64,000 nucleotides of DNA from JAIYDQ01 sp031411055. Lineage in GTDB: Bacteria; Planctomycetota; Planctomycetia; Pirellulales; Pirellulaceae. Made by a program: the position numbers and the translations under genes. Where the stretch lies: NCBI GenBank assembly GCA_031411055.1, contig JANOAI010000229.1:7351-71350 (forward strand). Direction: 5' to 3'. The notes under the pieces were generated by a model. The model searched no databases, was not told the DNA's origin, and saw only the letters and a list, made by a program, of their open reading frames with translations. This document shows positions 49,934-60,126 of the stretch, one piece after another. Positions within the stretch are counted from its first letter, which is position 1. Every line of letters begins with the position of its first letter.

Positions 49934-50356
49934 AGGCGTCCCCACATCGGTACCGAACATGAGGGGTCTCCGCCCTTCTTCGTTGTCCCGAGATCGAGCC
50001 ATTCGGTCGAATTGAGCTTCGCCTTTAGCCGAATCCTTCTCTTTGGGAGCCACTCCTTCCCTTTTAGGGTTTCGCCCATAACTCCCACCGACCGGAAAGT
50101 TAGGAAAACCGCAATTTCTTCGAATTCAGCGAAACATTATGATTGCAGGCATTGAATGACTCGCCTCTAGACATTAATGTAACCGATAAGCTCTTTAGCT
50201 GCGCCGTAAGGTTTGTCTCGCGTATATTGCGCATTTCTGGCAAATTTCACAATTCGTGAGGACACGGTGCGGAACGAACCGCTTATCTCGTACGCGATGT
50301 CTTAGAAACTAGTTCAATTTAGTACTTCATACTTTTCAATTCTTCAGGAGGTTTCG
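49934..50356. other. Intergenic gap with the promoter of the DUF1800 gene
   Basis: 423 bp. The only clear signal is the strong ribosome-binding site AGGAGG (about 50345-50350) before the ATG at 50357. Open frames here are short and featureless. Confidence 0.5.
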
Positions 50357-52534
50357 ATGCCTAAGAGAAAATTTTTCGCTCTTTGGTTGCTGATTTTTGG
50401 GGGCCTAATTGGGTATTCGAAATCAACGGAGGCCGGAACTTTTTCGGTCGCTACACGTGACGAACTTCTGGTTCTGACCTCGAAACTTCAAGCCGCACAA
50501 TTTTTAACGCATGCAACGTTCGGTCCAACGCAAGCGGCCATTGACGCACTTGCGACGCGAATGCGCGAGATCGGGACGATGGCTGCTGCGTCCGAGTGGA
50601 TTGATCAGCAAACCGCTACGACCCTCTCGAAATCATTGCATTTGCCAACCGCCGAAGCTTACATCGCTCAAGACCTCGCTTTGTGCACAGCCGTCAATTC
50701 GTCAGGCGCCGCGATCACACCGCTGACGACTGCTCATGTTCCGAATAGAACCAATTATCGAATGAATGCTTGGTTCAATAATACGATCCAAGGTCCAGAC
50801 CAACTTCGTCAACGGACTGCCTGGGCCCTTTCGCAAATCATCGCTGTTGGCAGCGGCGGCTTTGACAATTTCACAACGGACTCGATGGAAACCGCTGGTG
50901 GAATCGGCCCCAACGGTGCGGTGGCGACGAAGTCTCGCTACCTTGGACAAATCGATTTTTACGACATCTTCGTTGACAACGCCTTTGGATCGTATCGAGA
51001 TATTCTGCAAAAAGTAACGTATCACGGAATTATGGGCGATTGGCTCAGCAGCCGTGGAAATGCAAAAGCCAACGTCGCCGCCAATCAATATCCTGACGAA
51101 AACTATGCACGCGAAGTTATGCAGCTGTTCTCGATTGGTCTAGCCGTGTTGAACCCGGACGGGACCCAGGTTCTCGATGGGAATAACGAGCCAGTACCGA
51201 CCTACGATCAAAATACGATTCGCGAGTATGCGAAGGTTTTCACGGGTCTCGGATACAACGGCACCGGCGGTGCGTACAATACGTCTGGCAACACAGGCGG
51301 CTTTCAGACCGGCGTACGCTACTTGACTCCGATGACCATGGCTTCTTCGCAACATGATGTCGGCGCCAAAACACTTCTTGGACGCAACTTGTTGGCGATA
51401 ACGACGGTCAATCGCGCTAATTGCGACGCCGATGTCACGGCCGCACTCGACAGTCTTTTTCAGCACCAAAGTTGTGCTCCATTCATCTGTAACCGACTGA
51501 TTCAACGCTTGGTCAAGTCGAATCCATCGCGGTCCTATATGACGCGAGTCGTATCTGCGTTCAATAACAACGGTAATAATGTCCGTGGTGATCTGAAAGC
51601 CGTCGTCCGAGCGATTCTGCTCGATCCTGAAGCTTGGCAGCCTGTGCGAACCCAATATCTTCGCAATCCGAATCGTATCCTCGTTACAACAATGGGAACG
51701 GAAGATACACGTGTGCAAGAACCAATTATCAACTACACACGAGCAATACGCGGTCTCAAAGGGGTTGCGTATTACGAAAAAGGGACGACGTCACTGAACA
51801 CAGCCGTTCCGCCAACGGGCGTCGTAACGACTTACGACTCCGCTAACCCCCTTTCGAATGACTTCCGGTTGCAGTCTCGCTTTAACGAGCTAGAGCAAAG
51901 CCCTTATCTCACTCCGAGTGTGTTCAACTTCTATTTGGCTGACTATCAACCGTCCGGCGACATCGCCAACTTCAATCCTTCCAGCCGAATTCCGCTCGGC
52001 GAGGTAGTTACCCCGGAAGTCCAAATTCTCAACGCCATTAGTGCGAATCGCACCGTGAATTTGTTCCGAACTTTGGTTCTCTCGGGTATCACACAACAAC
52101 AAATGAACGTTGGCAGTTTCCTGGCTGGCACACCTGGCGATCCTCTTGCGGTCCCACCTGTTCTTCCTACGGATCCCTCGGTTAAAAATGCGACTAGTAC
52201 CAACACCGCTAACGACATAACAACGATGTTGAATTCGACCCGATGCCGAGTCGTTTTGGATGCTTCGGCTCCGTTTGCCTCGCTCGCAACGCAAGCGAAT
52301 ATCGCGCTTACGATGCCGAACAGTCCAACGGGTCCAACTGCCCTGATTGAAAACATCGATTTGCTTCTCTGCCAAGGTACCATGAACGACAGCTATCGAA
52401 ATAAGCTGATGCAGGTACTAGCCAATCGTCGAGCCTCGTTTGGAACATCGGTTGACAATACCGAGGCCCTAACCATGGCTCGATCGGCATTAATTTCCGT
52501 TCTCAATTCGCCAAGCTTCTTAGTGAGCAAATAA
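50357..52534 (+). CDS. DUF1800 domain protein, exported
   Basis: 725 residues with a signal peptide (KRKFFALWLLIFGGLIGYS). DUF1800 proteins are usually encoded with a DUF1501 protein, as here, and are common in planctomycetes; their role is unknown. Family blocks: AAQFLTHATFGPTQAAI, LRQRTAWALSQIIAVG, YPDENYAREVMQLFSIGL, FTGLGYNGTG, HDVGAKTLLG, CAPFICNRLIQRLVKSNPS and LRNPNRILV. A strong AGGAGG lies 7 nt before the ATG. It is followed after 168 bp by the DUF1501 gene, with a hairpin between them. Confidence 0.92.
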   Translation: MPKRKFFALWLLIFGGLIGYSKSTEAGTFSVATRDELLVLTSKLQAAQFLTHATFGPTQAAIDALATRMREIGTMAAASEWIDQQTATTLSKSLHLPTAEAYIAQDLALCTAVNSSGAAITPLTTAHVPNRTNYRMNAWFNNTIQGPDQLRQRTAWALSQIIAVGSGGFDNFTTDSMETAGGIGPNGAVATKSRYLGQIDFYDIFVDNAFGSYRDILQKVTYHGIMGDWLSSRGNAKANVAANQYPDENYAREVMQLFSIGLAVLNPDGTQVLDGNNEPVPTYDQNTIREYAKVFTGLGYNGTGGAYNTSGNTGGFQTGVRYLTPMTMASSQHDVGAKTLLGRNLLAITTVNRANCDADVTAALDSLFQHQSCAPFICNRLIQRLVKSNPSRSYMTRVVSAFNNNGNNVRGDLKAVVRAILLDPEAWQPVRTQYLRNPNRILVTTMGTEDTRVQEPIINYTRAIRGLKGVAYYEKGTTSLNTAVPPTGVVTTYDSANPLSNDFRLQSRFNELEQSPYLTPSVFNFYLADYQPSGDIANFNPSSRIPLGEVVTPEVQILNAISANRTVNLFRTLVLSGITQQQMNVGSFLAGTPGDPLAVPPVLPTDPSVKNATSTNTANDITTMLNSTRCRVVLDASAPFASLATQANIALTMPNSPTGPTALIENIDLLLCQGTMNDSYRNKLMQVLANRRASFGTSVDNTEALTMARSALISVLNSPSFLVSK

Positions 52535-52554
52535 ACTTCCTACTTTCTTAGTTT

Positions 52555-52579
52555 GAGAGCAAGCGTCTCGCTTGCTCTC
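52555..52579 (+). other. Perfect 11-bp hairpin between DUF1800 and DUF1501 genes
   Basis: GAGAGCAAGCG-TCT-CGCTTGCTCTC. No T-run follows, so it is a weak terminator at best; it may stabilise or separate the two messages. Confidence 0.6.
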
Positions 52580-52702
52580 GCCAACGAAGTCTTACCTTTT
52601 ATCCGATTGACTCAGTATTAAGACGCCTCAATCGGGTAAACGCGCACTAAAGCAATTGACATTCCACAACAAAACAAACTGAATTCACAAGGATTACTAC
52701 CC

Positions 52703-54322
52703 ATGCTTCGACGCAATTCAAGCGATGATTCCAAAATGTCACGCTCGCGCCGCCAGTTACTCCAATACGGAACCTGCGGTGCGATGGGTTCGACAACCTT
52801 TTTGTCGACCATGCTCAATCTCCGCCTGACAAGCTCAGCCTTGGCAGCAGCTCCGTTGCCTACCTCGGGTTACAAAGCCCTCGTTTGTATTTTCCTCAAC
52901 GGTGCAATCGACGGCTATCAAGTTTTGACTCCTTTCGGGGATACGACCGGTGATACAGCGTACGCGAACTATGCGGCGTCACGATCGAATATGTCGTTGA
53001 AGCGAGAAGACCCATCGAATCCTGGGAATCCAGGCAACGGTTGGGACACTGCAGGTCAGGCTGCCGGCGCGACCTACGGCTATCTTCAACAAATCAACGA
53101 TGCGAACACCGGAAAGAAGTATGGCCTTCATCCACGGTTTACGCACTTGAAGAATTTGTACAATGCCGGCAAGGCAACGTTGGTCGCGAATGTAGGCGCT
53201 CTAGCAGATCCTATTGCGAACAAGACGGAGTACGGGCAAGCCGCGAAGAAGAAGCCGATTGGTTTGTTCAGCCACTCTGACCTTCAGCGTCACTGGCAGA
53301 CCGGTGTCCCTCTTTCGCGAAACCAAGCCAAGGGCTGGGGCGGGAGAATGTCTGACTTGCTAACGGATCCAAGCGCTCAGAACAACCTCAACGTTTATAC
53401 GTCGGTTTATTCAGCGGTTTCGACGTTAGGACGCAATATTTGGCAGACGGGTAATGCAAGCGTTCCATATGCTATTTCCGCTCCGACGTCCGCAACCGCC
53501 CTGGGTGGAGCAGTCCTCCTCGACGGTTATGCAAAAGCTGGCACGACGGAGTACAACGGCCTTCCGACTTACGACAAGGATGCGTCTGACATACAAAATG
53601 ATTTCGTGAATCATCAGTATGCAGACCTTCTCGAGAAATCGATCAACGTAGCTCGTACGAACGCTCGTGATGCAGGCGAGAGCTTCAATGTTGCATATAC
53701 CGCGGCGACGTTGCCAACGCAGTTGCCAAACGGCGGCGGGCCTGTCTTGCCATTCGATAACAACGGTTTAGGTGCTCAATTGGCGGCTGTCGCTCGCACG
53801 ATTAAGCAACGTTCCTTGCTTGGTCAAAATCGCCAGATCTTCATGGTTCAAGTTGGTGGTTGGGATCACCATGCCAACCTTCTGCAGAACCAAAATTCGA
53901 TGATTCCAGGCATTGACCGCGGTATCAAATCGTTCCACGATTTCTTAGCAGCAGAAGGGATTCTCAACGATGTCTGTACCTTTACGATCTCGGATTTCGG
54001 TCGAACGATTTCTTCGAACGGTATCGGAACGGACCATGCTTGGGGAAGCAATATGATCGTGATGGGTGGAGCCATCAATTCCACTGGCGGTCCGCGCATC
54101 TGGGGAACCTATCCGGATATCTTGATGGGATCCAACAGTATTCTTGATACCTCGACCCGTGGAACTTACATTCCAACGACATCAACCGACGCCTATCATG
54201 CCGAGTTCTGTCGCTGGATGGGAATCGCCAACGGAAGTTACCTTGACGCGGTGTTGCCGAATATTCGGAAGTTCTACGCCTCCAATAGTTCTGGAAACCC
54301 GATGGGCTTCTTGAATATTTAG
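52703..54322 (+). CDS. DUF1501 domain protein with twin-arginine-type signal
   Basis: 539 residues. The N-terminus has SRSRRQLLQYGTCGAMGSTTF, a twin-arginine-like signal, so the protein is probably exported folded. DUF1501 has an alkaline-phosphatase/sulfatase-like fold. Family blocks: KALVCIFLNGAIDGYQVLTP, GLHPRFTHLKNLYNAGKATLVANVG, LFSHSDLQRHWQTG, FMVQVGGWDHHANLL, TISDFGRTISSNGIGTDHAWGSN and YHAEFCRWMGI. The enzyme activity, if any, is not known; the pairing with DUF1800 is conserved. Its terminator is at 54359-54392. Confidence 0.92.
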   Translation: MLRRNSSDDSKMSRSRRQLLQYGTCGAMGSTTFLSTMLNLRLTSSALAAAPLPTSGYKALVCIFLNGAIDGYQVLTPFGDTTGDTAYANYAASRSNMSLKREDPSNPGNPGNGWDTAGQAAGATYGYLQQINDANTGKKYGLHPRFTHLKNLYNAGKATLVANVGALADPIANKTEYGQAAKKKPIGLFSHSDLQRHWQTGVPLSRNQAKGWGGRMSDLLTDPSAQNNLNVYTSVYSAVSTLGRNIWQTGNASVPYAISAPTSATALGGAVLLDGYAKAGTTEYNGLPTYDKDASDIQNDFVNHQYADLLEKSINVARTNARDAGESFNVAYTAATLPTQLPNGGGPVLPFDNNGLGAQLAAVARTIKQRSLLGQNRQIFMVQVGGWDHHANLLQNQNSMIPGIDRGIKSFHDFLAAEGILNDVCTFTISDFGRTISSNGIGTDHAWGSNMIVMGGAINSTGGPRIWGTYPDILMGSNSILDTSTRGTYIPTTSTDAYHAEFCRWMGIANGSYLDAVLPNIRKFYASNSSGNPMGFLNI

Positions 54323-54358
54323 CCAGATTCATCCGGAACAAACTTTACGACGTAAATC

Positions 54359-54392
54359 AATGCGGCACGCTCAAAACGCGTGCCGCATTTTT
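54359..54392 (+). terminator. Rho-independent terminator of the DUF1501 gene
   Basis: Perfect 12-bp stem AATGCGGCACGC (54359-54370) pairing with 54378-54389 across TCAAAAC (one base shared at the loop edge), then TTT and further T. It lies 37 bp past the stop. Confidence 0.9.
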
Positions 54393-54540
54393 CTTTGATT
54401 GTTGTCAAAAATTGGATCGGCTCGGTTTCTAAACGATTCAATAATCGATAGTCGACTTTCGCTCCGAGGTTGTGAGTTTTTCAGTGTCGCCCGTCGCTCC
54501 GCGTCGGTAGCGTGCGTAACGAGACAATATGGCTATATAC

Positions 54541-54706
54541 GTTCCTGACTTCACCCTCCCTTTTGGGAGGGTCGAGGAGGAGGAACGACGACGAGGGGAG
54601 GGAATATGGTGACGAAACATTCGAAATCTCACCCTCCCCGCTGGCTCGTACCTCGCCATCGACCCTTCCGCTCTTCGCGGGAGGGTGAAAGTAGATGGCA
54701 TTGGGC
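54541..54706. repeat. Dispersed-repeat cluster: ACCCTCCC hairpins and a copy of the 19-mer
   Basis: ACCCTCCC-TTTT-GGGAGGGT near 54552-54571; ACCCTCCCC near 54632; CGGGAGGGT near 54679-54687, then at once AAAGTAGATGGCATTGGGC (54688-54706), which is identical to the right arm of the repeat at 13348-13476. The gap 54393-54725 holds no convincing gene. Confidence 0.7.
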
Positions 54707-54725
54707 GAAAGCCATCGGAGCGCCA

Positions 54726-55565
54726 TCAAGCCTCGATTTTTTCGGCGACGAACACGCCATACTCCATCGCCCCGGAGTTGTATGCGTTGAGAATCGCGTC
54801 GAAGTGATCGAGGAAAAGTAGATGGTTTTTTCCTAACAACTTGGCAAGCTGACGAGCCCCGGTGCGTTCGACTCGCCGCTTGCAAATCTCCCAAGTTTGT
54901 TTGACTCGGTCGGTCCAGATTTCACTAACGGTTACCTCCAACCCTGCCCCCTGAAACCATTCGATGTAGTCGTGTTGACTTCCGAGCGACGGACAGAACA
55001 TCCCTTTGCAAACGCTTTGGGCCAATGCTTGTTTCTCCAGGCTAAGTGGTTCGTTACCAGCTAACCAGGCGCACAATGCAAATTTACCCCCCGGTTTTAG
55101 CCAGGTCGCAGACTTTCGAAAAAAAGCCGGCTTATCAAAAAGGTGCTCGGTACATTCAATACTCCAAACAATGTCGGATTGCGCGAGCGGGAATTCGACC
55201 TCCTCCGCGTCGGCGCAAAGAAATTGGGGGACGGGTTGGACGCGGCTCAGGCGTGTGGCTTTCTCTGCCCACCAGCGTTGGACTGGACTAAGCGTGACTC
55301 CGGTCACTTCGCAAGCCAAATTCTTCGCCAGCCACCGACTCGATCCACCCATACCACAACCAATATCGTAAATCTTGGAATGGCGTGGAATTTCAGCCCG
55401 TCGCGCAAGCTGGGCAATAAGTTTTTCTTGAGCGTTGGCGGAGGACTCATGCGCGTCCCAATATCCATGGTGAATGTGGGGACCCCAGAACAAACGATAA
55501 AACGGCGTTACTACGTCGTAATGATTTCGAATGACCGATTTTTCGATGTTGGGACAGCCGATCAT
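54726..55565 (-). CDS. SAM-dependent methyltransferase of the PKS locus
   Basis: 279 residues. Class I methyltransferase of the tocopherol/sterol/sarcosine-dimethylglycine type. Motif I is IYDIGCGMGGSSRWLA, followed by VTGVTLSPVQ (motif I acid side), and later VWSIECTEHLFDKPAFF and LKPGGKFALCAWL (post-I and motif III). The start FFNIEKS-like region includes HYDVVTPFYRLFWGPHIHHGYW, which matches gamma-tocopherol-methyltransferase relatives. It is divergent from the MMPL exporter and PKS genes, with 317 bp between them. It may methylate the polyketide product, but this is an inference from position. Confidence 0.88.
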   Translation of the reverse strand: MIGCPNIEKSVIRNHYDVVTPFYRLFWGPHIHHGYWDAHESSANAQEKLIAQLARRAEIPRHSKIYDIGCGMGGSSRWLAKNLACEVTGVTLSPVQRWWAEKATRLSRVQPVPQFLCADAEEVEFPLAQSDIVWSIECTEHLFDKPAFFRKSATWLKPGGKFALCAWLAGNEPLSLEKQALAQSVCKGMFCPSLGSQHDYIEWFQGAGLEVTVSEIWTDRVKQTWEICKRRVERTGARQLAKLLGKNHLLFLDHFDAILNAYNSGAMEYGVFVAEKIEA

Positions 55566-55882
55566 AGTGGCAAGCCCTGTAATTCTCTCAGAATGAGCAT
55601 GGGTTTGTTCTGTATAAAAAAAGTTTTCGAGTTTGAACGGCGTATTTGTGGAACGATTCTCTGGAATCTAAACACAATCGGCAGTATCACGTTTGCATGT
55701 TCCCATCGATGAAGGCTGGCGTCAATTGTGTCGGATATCCCGTCGCAGTCTACTTGATGCCCGGCACGTCGACTGAGAGGCTATCATGTATCATGCTCAA
55801 TACCAGGCGCTGAGAACGTGTTTACACATTCAAAGTAGCTGGACAATTTCACTAACCTTACTCATCTTGCCAAGTCGGCCCA
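55566..55882. promoter_or_regulatory. Divergent promoter region of the type III PKS locus
   Basis: 317 bp between outward-reading methyltransferase and exporter genes. No regulator-binding palindrome stands out. The short frames in this gap are not credible genes. Confidence 0.4.
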
Positions 55883-58129
55883 TTGATTCGATTTCAGCGC
55901 ATTTCCTTTTTTTCTACGCTCTTGATTGCCAGTCTGATTCCATTTGGAATACTAGCGCTGGTTCGGTTGCCCGTTGGCTCCGCGGGCTTGCATGAATGGT
56001 TGCCCAAAGGGCGAATTGAACGTCAGCAATACGACGATTTTCTAAAGGCCTTCGGCAACGATCAGGTGTTGCTTATCTCATGGGATGATTGTTCCGTGCG
56101 CGATTTGCGACTTATCGCGCTTCGAGAGCGATTGAATGAACGAACCGGACAGGCTGATTCGTTGATCGCGTCGATCGAATCGACGGATCTCGTGCTCGGT
56201 CGTCTCATGGAACCGCCGTTACGTCTCAGCCAAAACGAAGCCAACGCGAGACTGAGAGGATTCATTATTGGCGACGATGGAACGGCGGCGGTTTTAGTAC
56301 GCGTGACGGAGCGTGGAATTCGAAATCAAGCGAAAACGATCGAGGAGATTTTCAAGTCCGCCGACCAGATTGAGAATTTGGGACGAGATCGTTTGCGATT
56401 AGCCGGTTCGGTCTTTGAAACTTACTCGGTCGATGCCGCATCCGAAGCGAGCCTCGTGAACCTTGTTCCGCCGTCAAGCATTCTTGGGCTCTTGGTCGCT
56501 TGGTTCTGTTTGCGGCGTTTACGTTTTGCAATCGCCGTCTTGATTCTCGCTGGTTTAGGGCAGTTGCTCGCAGTGGCTTTGGTTTACTACTCGGGAAAAC
56601 AGTTCAGCGCAGTCATGATTGTTTTGCCCACCTTGGTATTCATGCTGACGCTTTCGGGGGCGATCCATTTGATAAACTACTATCGCGACATGTGCGCGAT
56701 AGATTCTCCAAGTGCATCGGCCCAAGCGATTAGCATTGGTTGGCGTCCTTGTGCGTTATCGAGCATAACAACCGTCTTTGGGATGGGGTCATTATGGACC
56801 AGCCAACTTGCTCCGGTGCGAGAGTTTGGGGTCTTTTCTGGGATCGCACTCTTGTTGGCGACAGTTGCATTGCTTCTCATGTTTCCGACCGTAATCGATT
56901 GGCTTGATTGGCGAACGAAAAACGAATCGCCTCAGTGTCCTAAGCCAGAAATTGGTCGACGTGCTTTAGAAGGCTGGCTTCTGAAATACATACATTGGAT
57001 TGAGCGCAACGCATCGACGATTTCACTTGTCGCCGTCGCACTCTTGTTTGTTAGTTTATTGGGTTTGAGCAAGCTCCGAGCTTCGACCAAATTCACCGAC
57101 ATGTTTCCGATTCGAAGCAAAGTAAATCAGGACATGCTATGGATCGAAGAACACATTGGCCCGATCGCGTCGATTGAGGTCTTGCTCAATTTTCCAACCG
57201 ATTCGTCTCTCGCGAACTTTGATCGGCTCCAATATCTTGCCAACATTTCCAAGACGCTAGTCGAGCTGCCGGAAGTAGGGGGCGTTTTATCGCCGGTAGC
57301 GTTTATGCCAAATTGGTCCGAAAAATCCTCGGTTGCTGCCGTCGCGAAACGAAGTGCTGTTCGAAAGGCCATCGACGAGAATATGCAAACATTTCGCGAT
57401 CAGAATTGGATCGCGGAAACGGATCATGGTCAGGTATGGAGACTAATGGCCAAGGTCTCGTCTACCAGTAGTCAGGATTTTGGTCAGCTGGGTTCGATTG
57501 TCGAAAATGCCTGCCATCAAGAACTGGAAGGAGCCTTGCGTGAAAAGAAGCTCTCATTTCACCTGACGGGGCTGACTCCTTTGATGCACCAAACCCAGGT
57601 GACCATTCTCAATGATTTAGGGAGTAGCTTCCTGACGGCATTTCTCCTCATTACCCCCATCATGATGTGGACTACACGGAGTTTGCTCGGCGGATTGCTC
57701 GCAATGGTTCCGAATGTGCTACCGGTAGCGATGGCCTTCGGAATAATGGGTTGGTTCGGATATTCCCTTGACATCGCGGGAATCCTCACCGCTAGCATTG
57801 CATTAGGCATTGCCGTCGACGATACCCTCCACTTTCTTCACTGGTATGTAGACAGGCTCCGAGAGCGGATGTCGACGTTGGATGCAACCACCGAGACTTT
57901 TCGAGCCTGTTCTGCGGCCATGCTCCATACGACTCTTGTCAGCGGACTTTCGATGACTCCTTTTTTATTCGCCGGTTTTATGCCGACACAACAGTTCGCA
58001 AAGCTTATGATTGTGATGCTGGGTCTCGCGATCGTGGGAGACCTCCTCGTTCTGCCAGCGCTGCTCCTCTCTCCTTTTGGCTTGGTTGTTGTTCGAGCCG
58101 TACGTAAAACGTCAGTCAATGTCCCGTGA
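55883..58129 (+). CDS. MMPL/RND-family exporter
   Basis: 748 residues with about eleven to twelve membrane spans arranged as one span, a large periplasmic loop, a block of five spans, a second loop and another block of spans, as in MMPL/SSD-type RND transporters. Seen: the first span STLLIASLIPFGILALVRLP and, in the last block, LDIAGILTASIALGIAVDDTLHFLHWY, with the Asp-Asp pair of the proton path. It probably exports the polyketide or another lipid product. The start is TTG 55883; no ATG is available before the first span. Its stop overlaps the next gene's GTG by 4 nt (GTGA). Confidence 0.85.
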   Translation: MIRFQRISFFSTLLIASLIPFGILALVRLPVGSAGLHEWLPKGRIERQQYDDFLKAFGNDQVLLISWDDCSVRDLRLIALRERLNERTGQADSLIASIESTDLVLGRLMEPPLRLSQNEANARLRGFIIGDDGTAAVLVRVTERGIRNQAKTIEEIFKSADQIENLGRDRLRLAGSVFETYSVDAASEASLVNLVPPSSILGLLVAWFCLRRLRFAIAVLILAGLGQLLAVALVYYSGKQFSAVMIVLPTLVFMLTLSGAIHLINYYRDMCAIDSPSASAQAISIGWRPCALSSITTVFGMGSLWTSQLAPVREFGVFSGIALLLATVALLLMFPTVIDWLDWRTKNESPQCPKPEIGRRALEGWLLKYIHWIERNASTISLVAVALLFVSLLGLSKLRASTKFTDMFPIRSKVNQDMLWIEEHIGPIASIEVLLNFPTDSSLANFDRLQYLANISKTLVELPEVGGVLSPVAFMPNWSEKSSVAAVAKRSAVRKAIDENMQTFRDQNWIAETDHGQVWRLMAKVSSTSSQDFGQLGSIVENACHQELEGALREKKLSFHLTGLTPLMHQTQVTILNDLGSSFLTAFLLITPIMMWTTRSLLGGLLAMVPNVLPVAMAFGIMGWFGYSLDIAGILTASIALGIAVDDTLHFLHWYVDRLRERMSTLDATTETFRACSAAMLHTTLVSGLSMTPFLFAGFMPTQQFAKLMIVMLGLAIVGDLLVLPALLLSPFGLVVVRAVRKTSVNVP

Positions 58130-60126
58130 AAGCACGTCAGCTTGTACCTGAACGGATGGACGATCCTCAATTGGATCGCGTTGAGCACCGTCGTGCGCTC
58201 GATGGGTTACGTCGTGTCAATCGGATCAGCGGTACCGCATCCAAAATCGCGAAGAAGATTGAGAGCATTGCACAGTCGATGCGATTGGAATCGTCGAGCG
58301 TTCTCGATTTAGGTTGCGCAAGTGGCGATGTGGCGTATGGCGTCGCAAAACGTCTTCCTAAAGAGAAAGCTTGGCTTTTGGAAGGTTGGGACATGAGTTC
58401 GACGGCCATTGACTATGCCAACGAACTTCACGGCCATCCACAGGCCCTGAATGTTTTACAGAGGCGAAATCCTAATACGACCTTGCTCTTCAAAAAGACA
58501 AACGCCTTTGACGAATCGAAGCGAACATTTGACTTTGTCTACTGTTCACTCTTTCTGCACCATTTTGACGAGCAACAAGCGATCCAGGTTCTGAAGAAGA
58601 TGCATGAGCTTGCTCGCTATGCAATCATTGTTGACGACCTTGATCGCAGTCGACTTGGCTGGTGGCTTGCCAAGATTGGTGTGCAACTTCTGTCACGTTC
58701 CCCGGTCGTACATTTCGATGGACCGCAATCGGTTCTCGCCGCATTCACGGTGGAAGAGGCTAGAGCCATTGCATCCAAGGCAGGACTTTGTGGTGTTGCG
58801 TTCGAGAAACATTGGCCAGAAAGATGGATGATGACAGCCGGGCGGATTGCATTGACTCCCGAGATAAAGCGAGATCCTGTTCTGGTCGTGCAAACGAATC
58901 CAGCCCTGGCTCAGCAGCGTCCCGAACAACCCGTCGGAGCCCTGTTCGCTCATGCCAAGATGCCCGACGAGTCTTTAGAGCACACGGATCAGGAATGTTG
59001 GGACGTGGTCGTGATTGGGGCGGGAGTCGCAGGTGCGACCGCTGCTTTGCTTTCGGCCAAACGAGGTTTGAAAACAGCCTTGGTCGAATCCAAAGCATTT
59101 CCTCGCGAAAAAGTTTGTGGCGGCTGTCTCAATCAACGAGCTCAAGCCTCTTTGGAGCGGCTGGGCGTGATGGATGACTTGCTCGCTGCAGGTGCTGTCA
59201 AGCTCAATCGATTAGATCTAAGAATTCTCAAAACGGTTGGCTGTTGGTCGATTCCAACTTTGCTCAGCATTCGCCGTTCAACGCTGGATCAGATTCTTAT
59301 AAAGCATGCCGTTCGTGCTGGCGCAACGTTGTTTTCTGAAACACAAGCCAAAGTTGTCTTCGATGAATCGAGGCATGCCAATCCCACGCAACGACAAGTC
59401 GTCCTTCGAAGGGGGACCGAAAGTACTCTAATCCATTCGAGGATCGTCATCGTAGCGGATGGTTTAACTCGATCTTCCCTTCGTGATGATTCTCATTTTC
59501 AATCAAAAATCGAAGTCGATTCGCGGGTTGGAGTCCAAGCGTTTCTAGATCCGAACGACATTCAATATGATTTAGCACACGGTACTCTTCGGATGTGTGT
59601 CGCCAACGGCGGCTATGTTGGACTGTCGCACACGGACGGTGGCCACATCGATTTGGCGGCCGCGATCGACCCTAAATCGATTTGCAATAAAAATTCCATA
59701 GCGAGCGTCGTGGAAAAGCTCTTCTCTAAAACGATGGGCTCTCGTATCGAACTTCCTGTGGAGATATCGTGGAGGTCGACACCACAACTTACTCGTTCGT
59801 CGGATAGAGTTGCCGACCATCGACTGTTGCTGATTGGCGATTCGATTGGCTATGTCGAACCCTTTACCGGGGAAGGGATGTCCTGGGCAATGGCGAGTGC
59901 CGAGGCGGCCATGCCATTTATTGAGAAAGCGGTCGTCGAAGGTTGGTCGCACGGTTTTGTCGACGAATGGTCGACATGGGTTCGTAAGGAACATTTTCGT
60001 AAACAGAAACAATGTCGCTGGATGGCTCGCCAGTTACATCGGCCTCGACTCGCCGCTTGGATTCTCCGAGCCTGCGATAAGATTCCCCCATTTCGGGCTT
60101 ATTTGATTCACAAGGCAACATCATGA
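58126..60126 (+). CDS. Fusion of a SAM methyltransferase and an FAD-dependent oxidoreductase
   Basis: 666 residues. Residues about 1-235 form a class I methyltransferase: VLDLGCASGDVAYGVA is motif I and FDFVYCSLFLHHFDEQQA lies further on. Residues about 285-666 form a geranylgeranyl-reductase/halogenase-like FAD oxidoreductase: DVVVIGAGVAGATAALLSAKRG for the dinucleotide fold, KVCGGCLNQRA, and LLLIGDSIGYVEPFTGEGMSWAM for the second FAD motif. The two are one open frame with no internal stop. The GTG overlaps the exporter stop (GTGA), and the TGA overlaps the PKS ATG (ATGA), so the three genes are translationally coupled. It likely tailors the polyketide by methylation and oxidation or reduction. 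Confidence 0.9.
   Translation: MKARQLVPERMDDPQLDRVEHRRALDGLRRVNRISGTASKIAKKIESIAQSMRLESSSVLDLGCASGDVAYGVAKRLPKEKAWLLEGWDMSSTAIDYANELHGHPQALNVLQRRNPNTTLLFKKTNAFDESKRTFDFVYCSLFLHHFDEQQAIQVLKKMHELARYAIIVDDLDRSRLGWWLAKIGVQLLSRSPVVHFDGPQSVLAAFTVEEARAIASKAGLCGVAFEKHWPERWMMTAGRIALTPEIKRDPVLVVQTNPALAQQRPEQPVGALFAHAKMPDESLEHTDQECWDVVVIGAGVAGATAALLSAKRGLKTALVESKAFPREKVCGGCLNQRAQASLERLGVMDDLLAAGAVKLNRLDLRILKTVGCWSIPTLLSIRRSTLDQILIKHAVRAGATLFSETQAKVVFDESRHANPTQRQVVLRRGTESTLIHSRIVIVADGLTRSSLRDDSHFQSKIEVDSRVGVQAFLDPNDIQYDLAHGTLRMCVANGGYVGLSHTDGGHIDLAAAIDPKSICNKNSIASVVEKLFSKTMGSRIELPVEISWRSTPQLTRSSDRVADHRLLLIGDSIGYVEPFTGEGMSWAMASAEAAMPFIEKAVVEGWSHGFVDEWSTWVRKEHFRKQKQCRWMARQLHRPRLAAWILRACDKIPPFRAYLIHKATS

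Noticed and set aside
54438..54894. Minus-strand frames between the DUF1501 gene and the methyltransferase
   Set aside because: They run through dispersed repeats and overlap the methyltransferase; no conserved domain.
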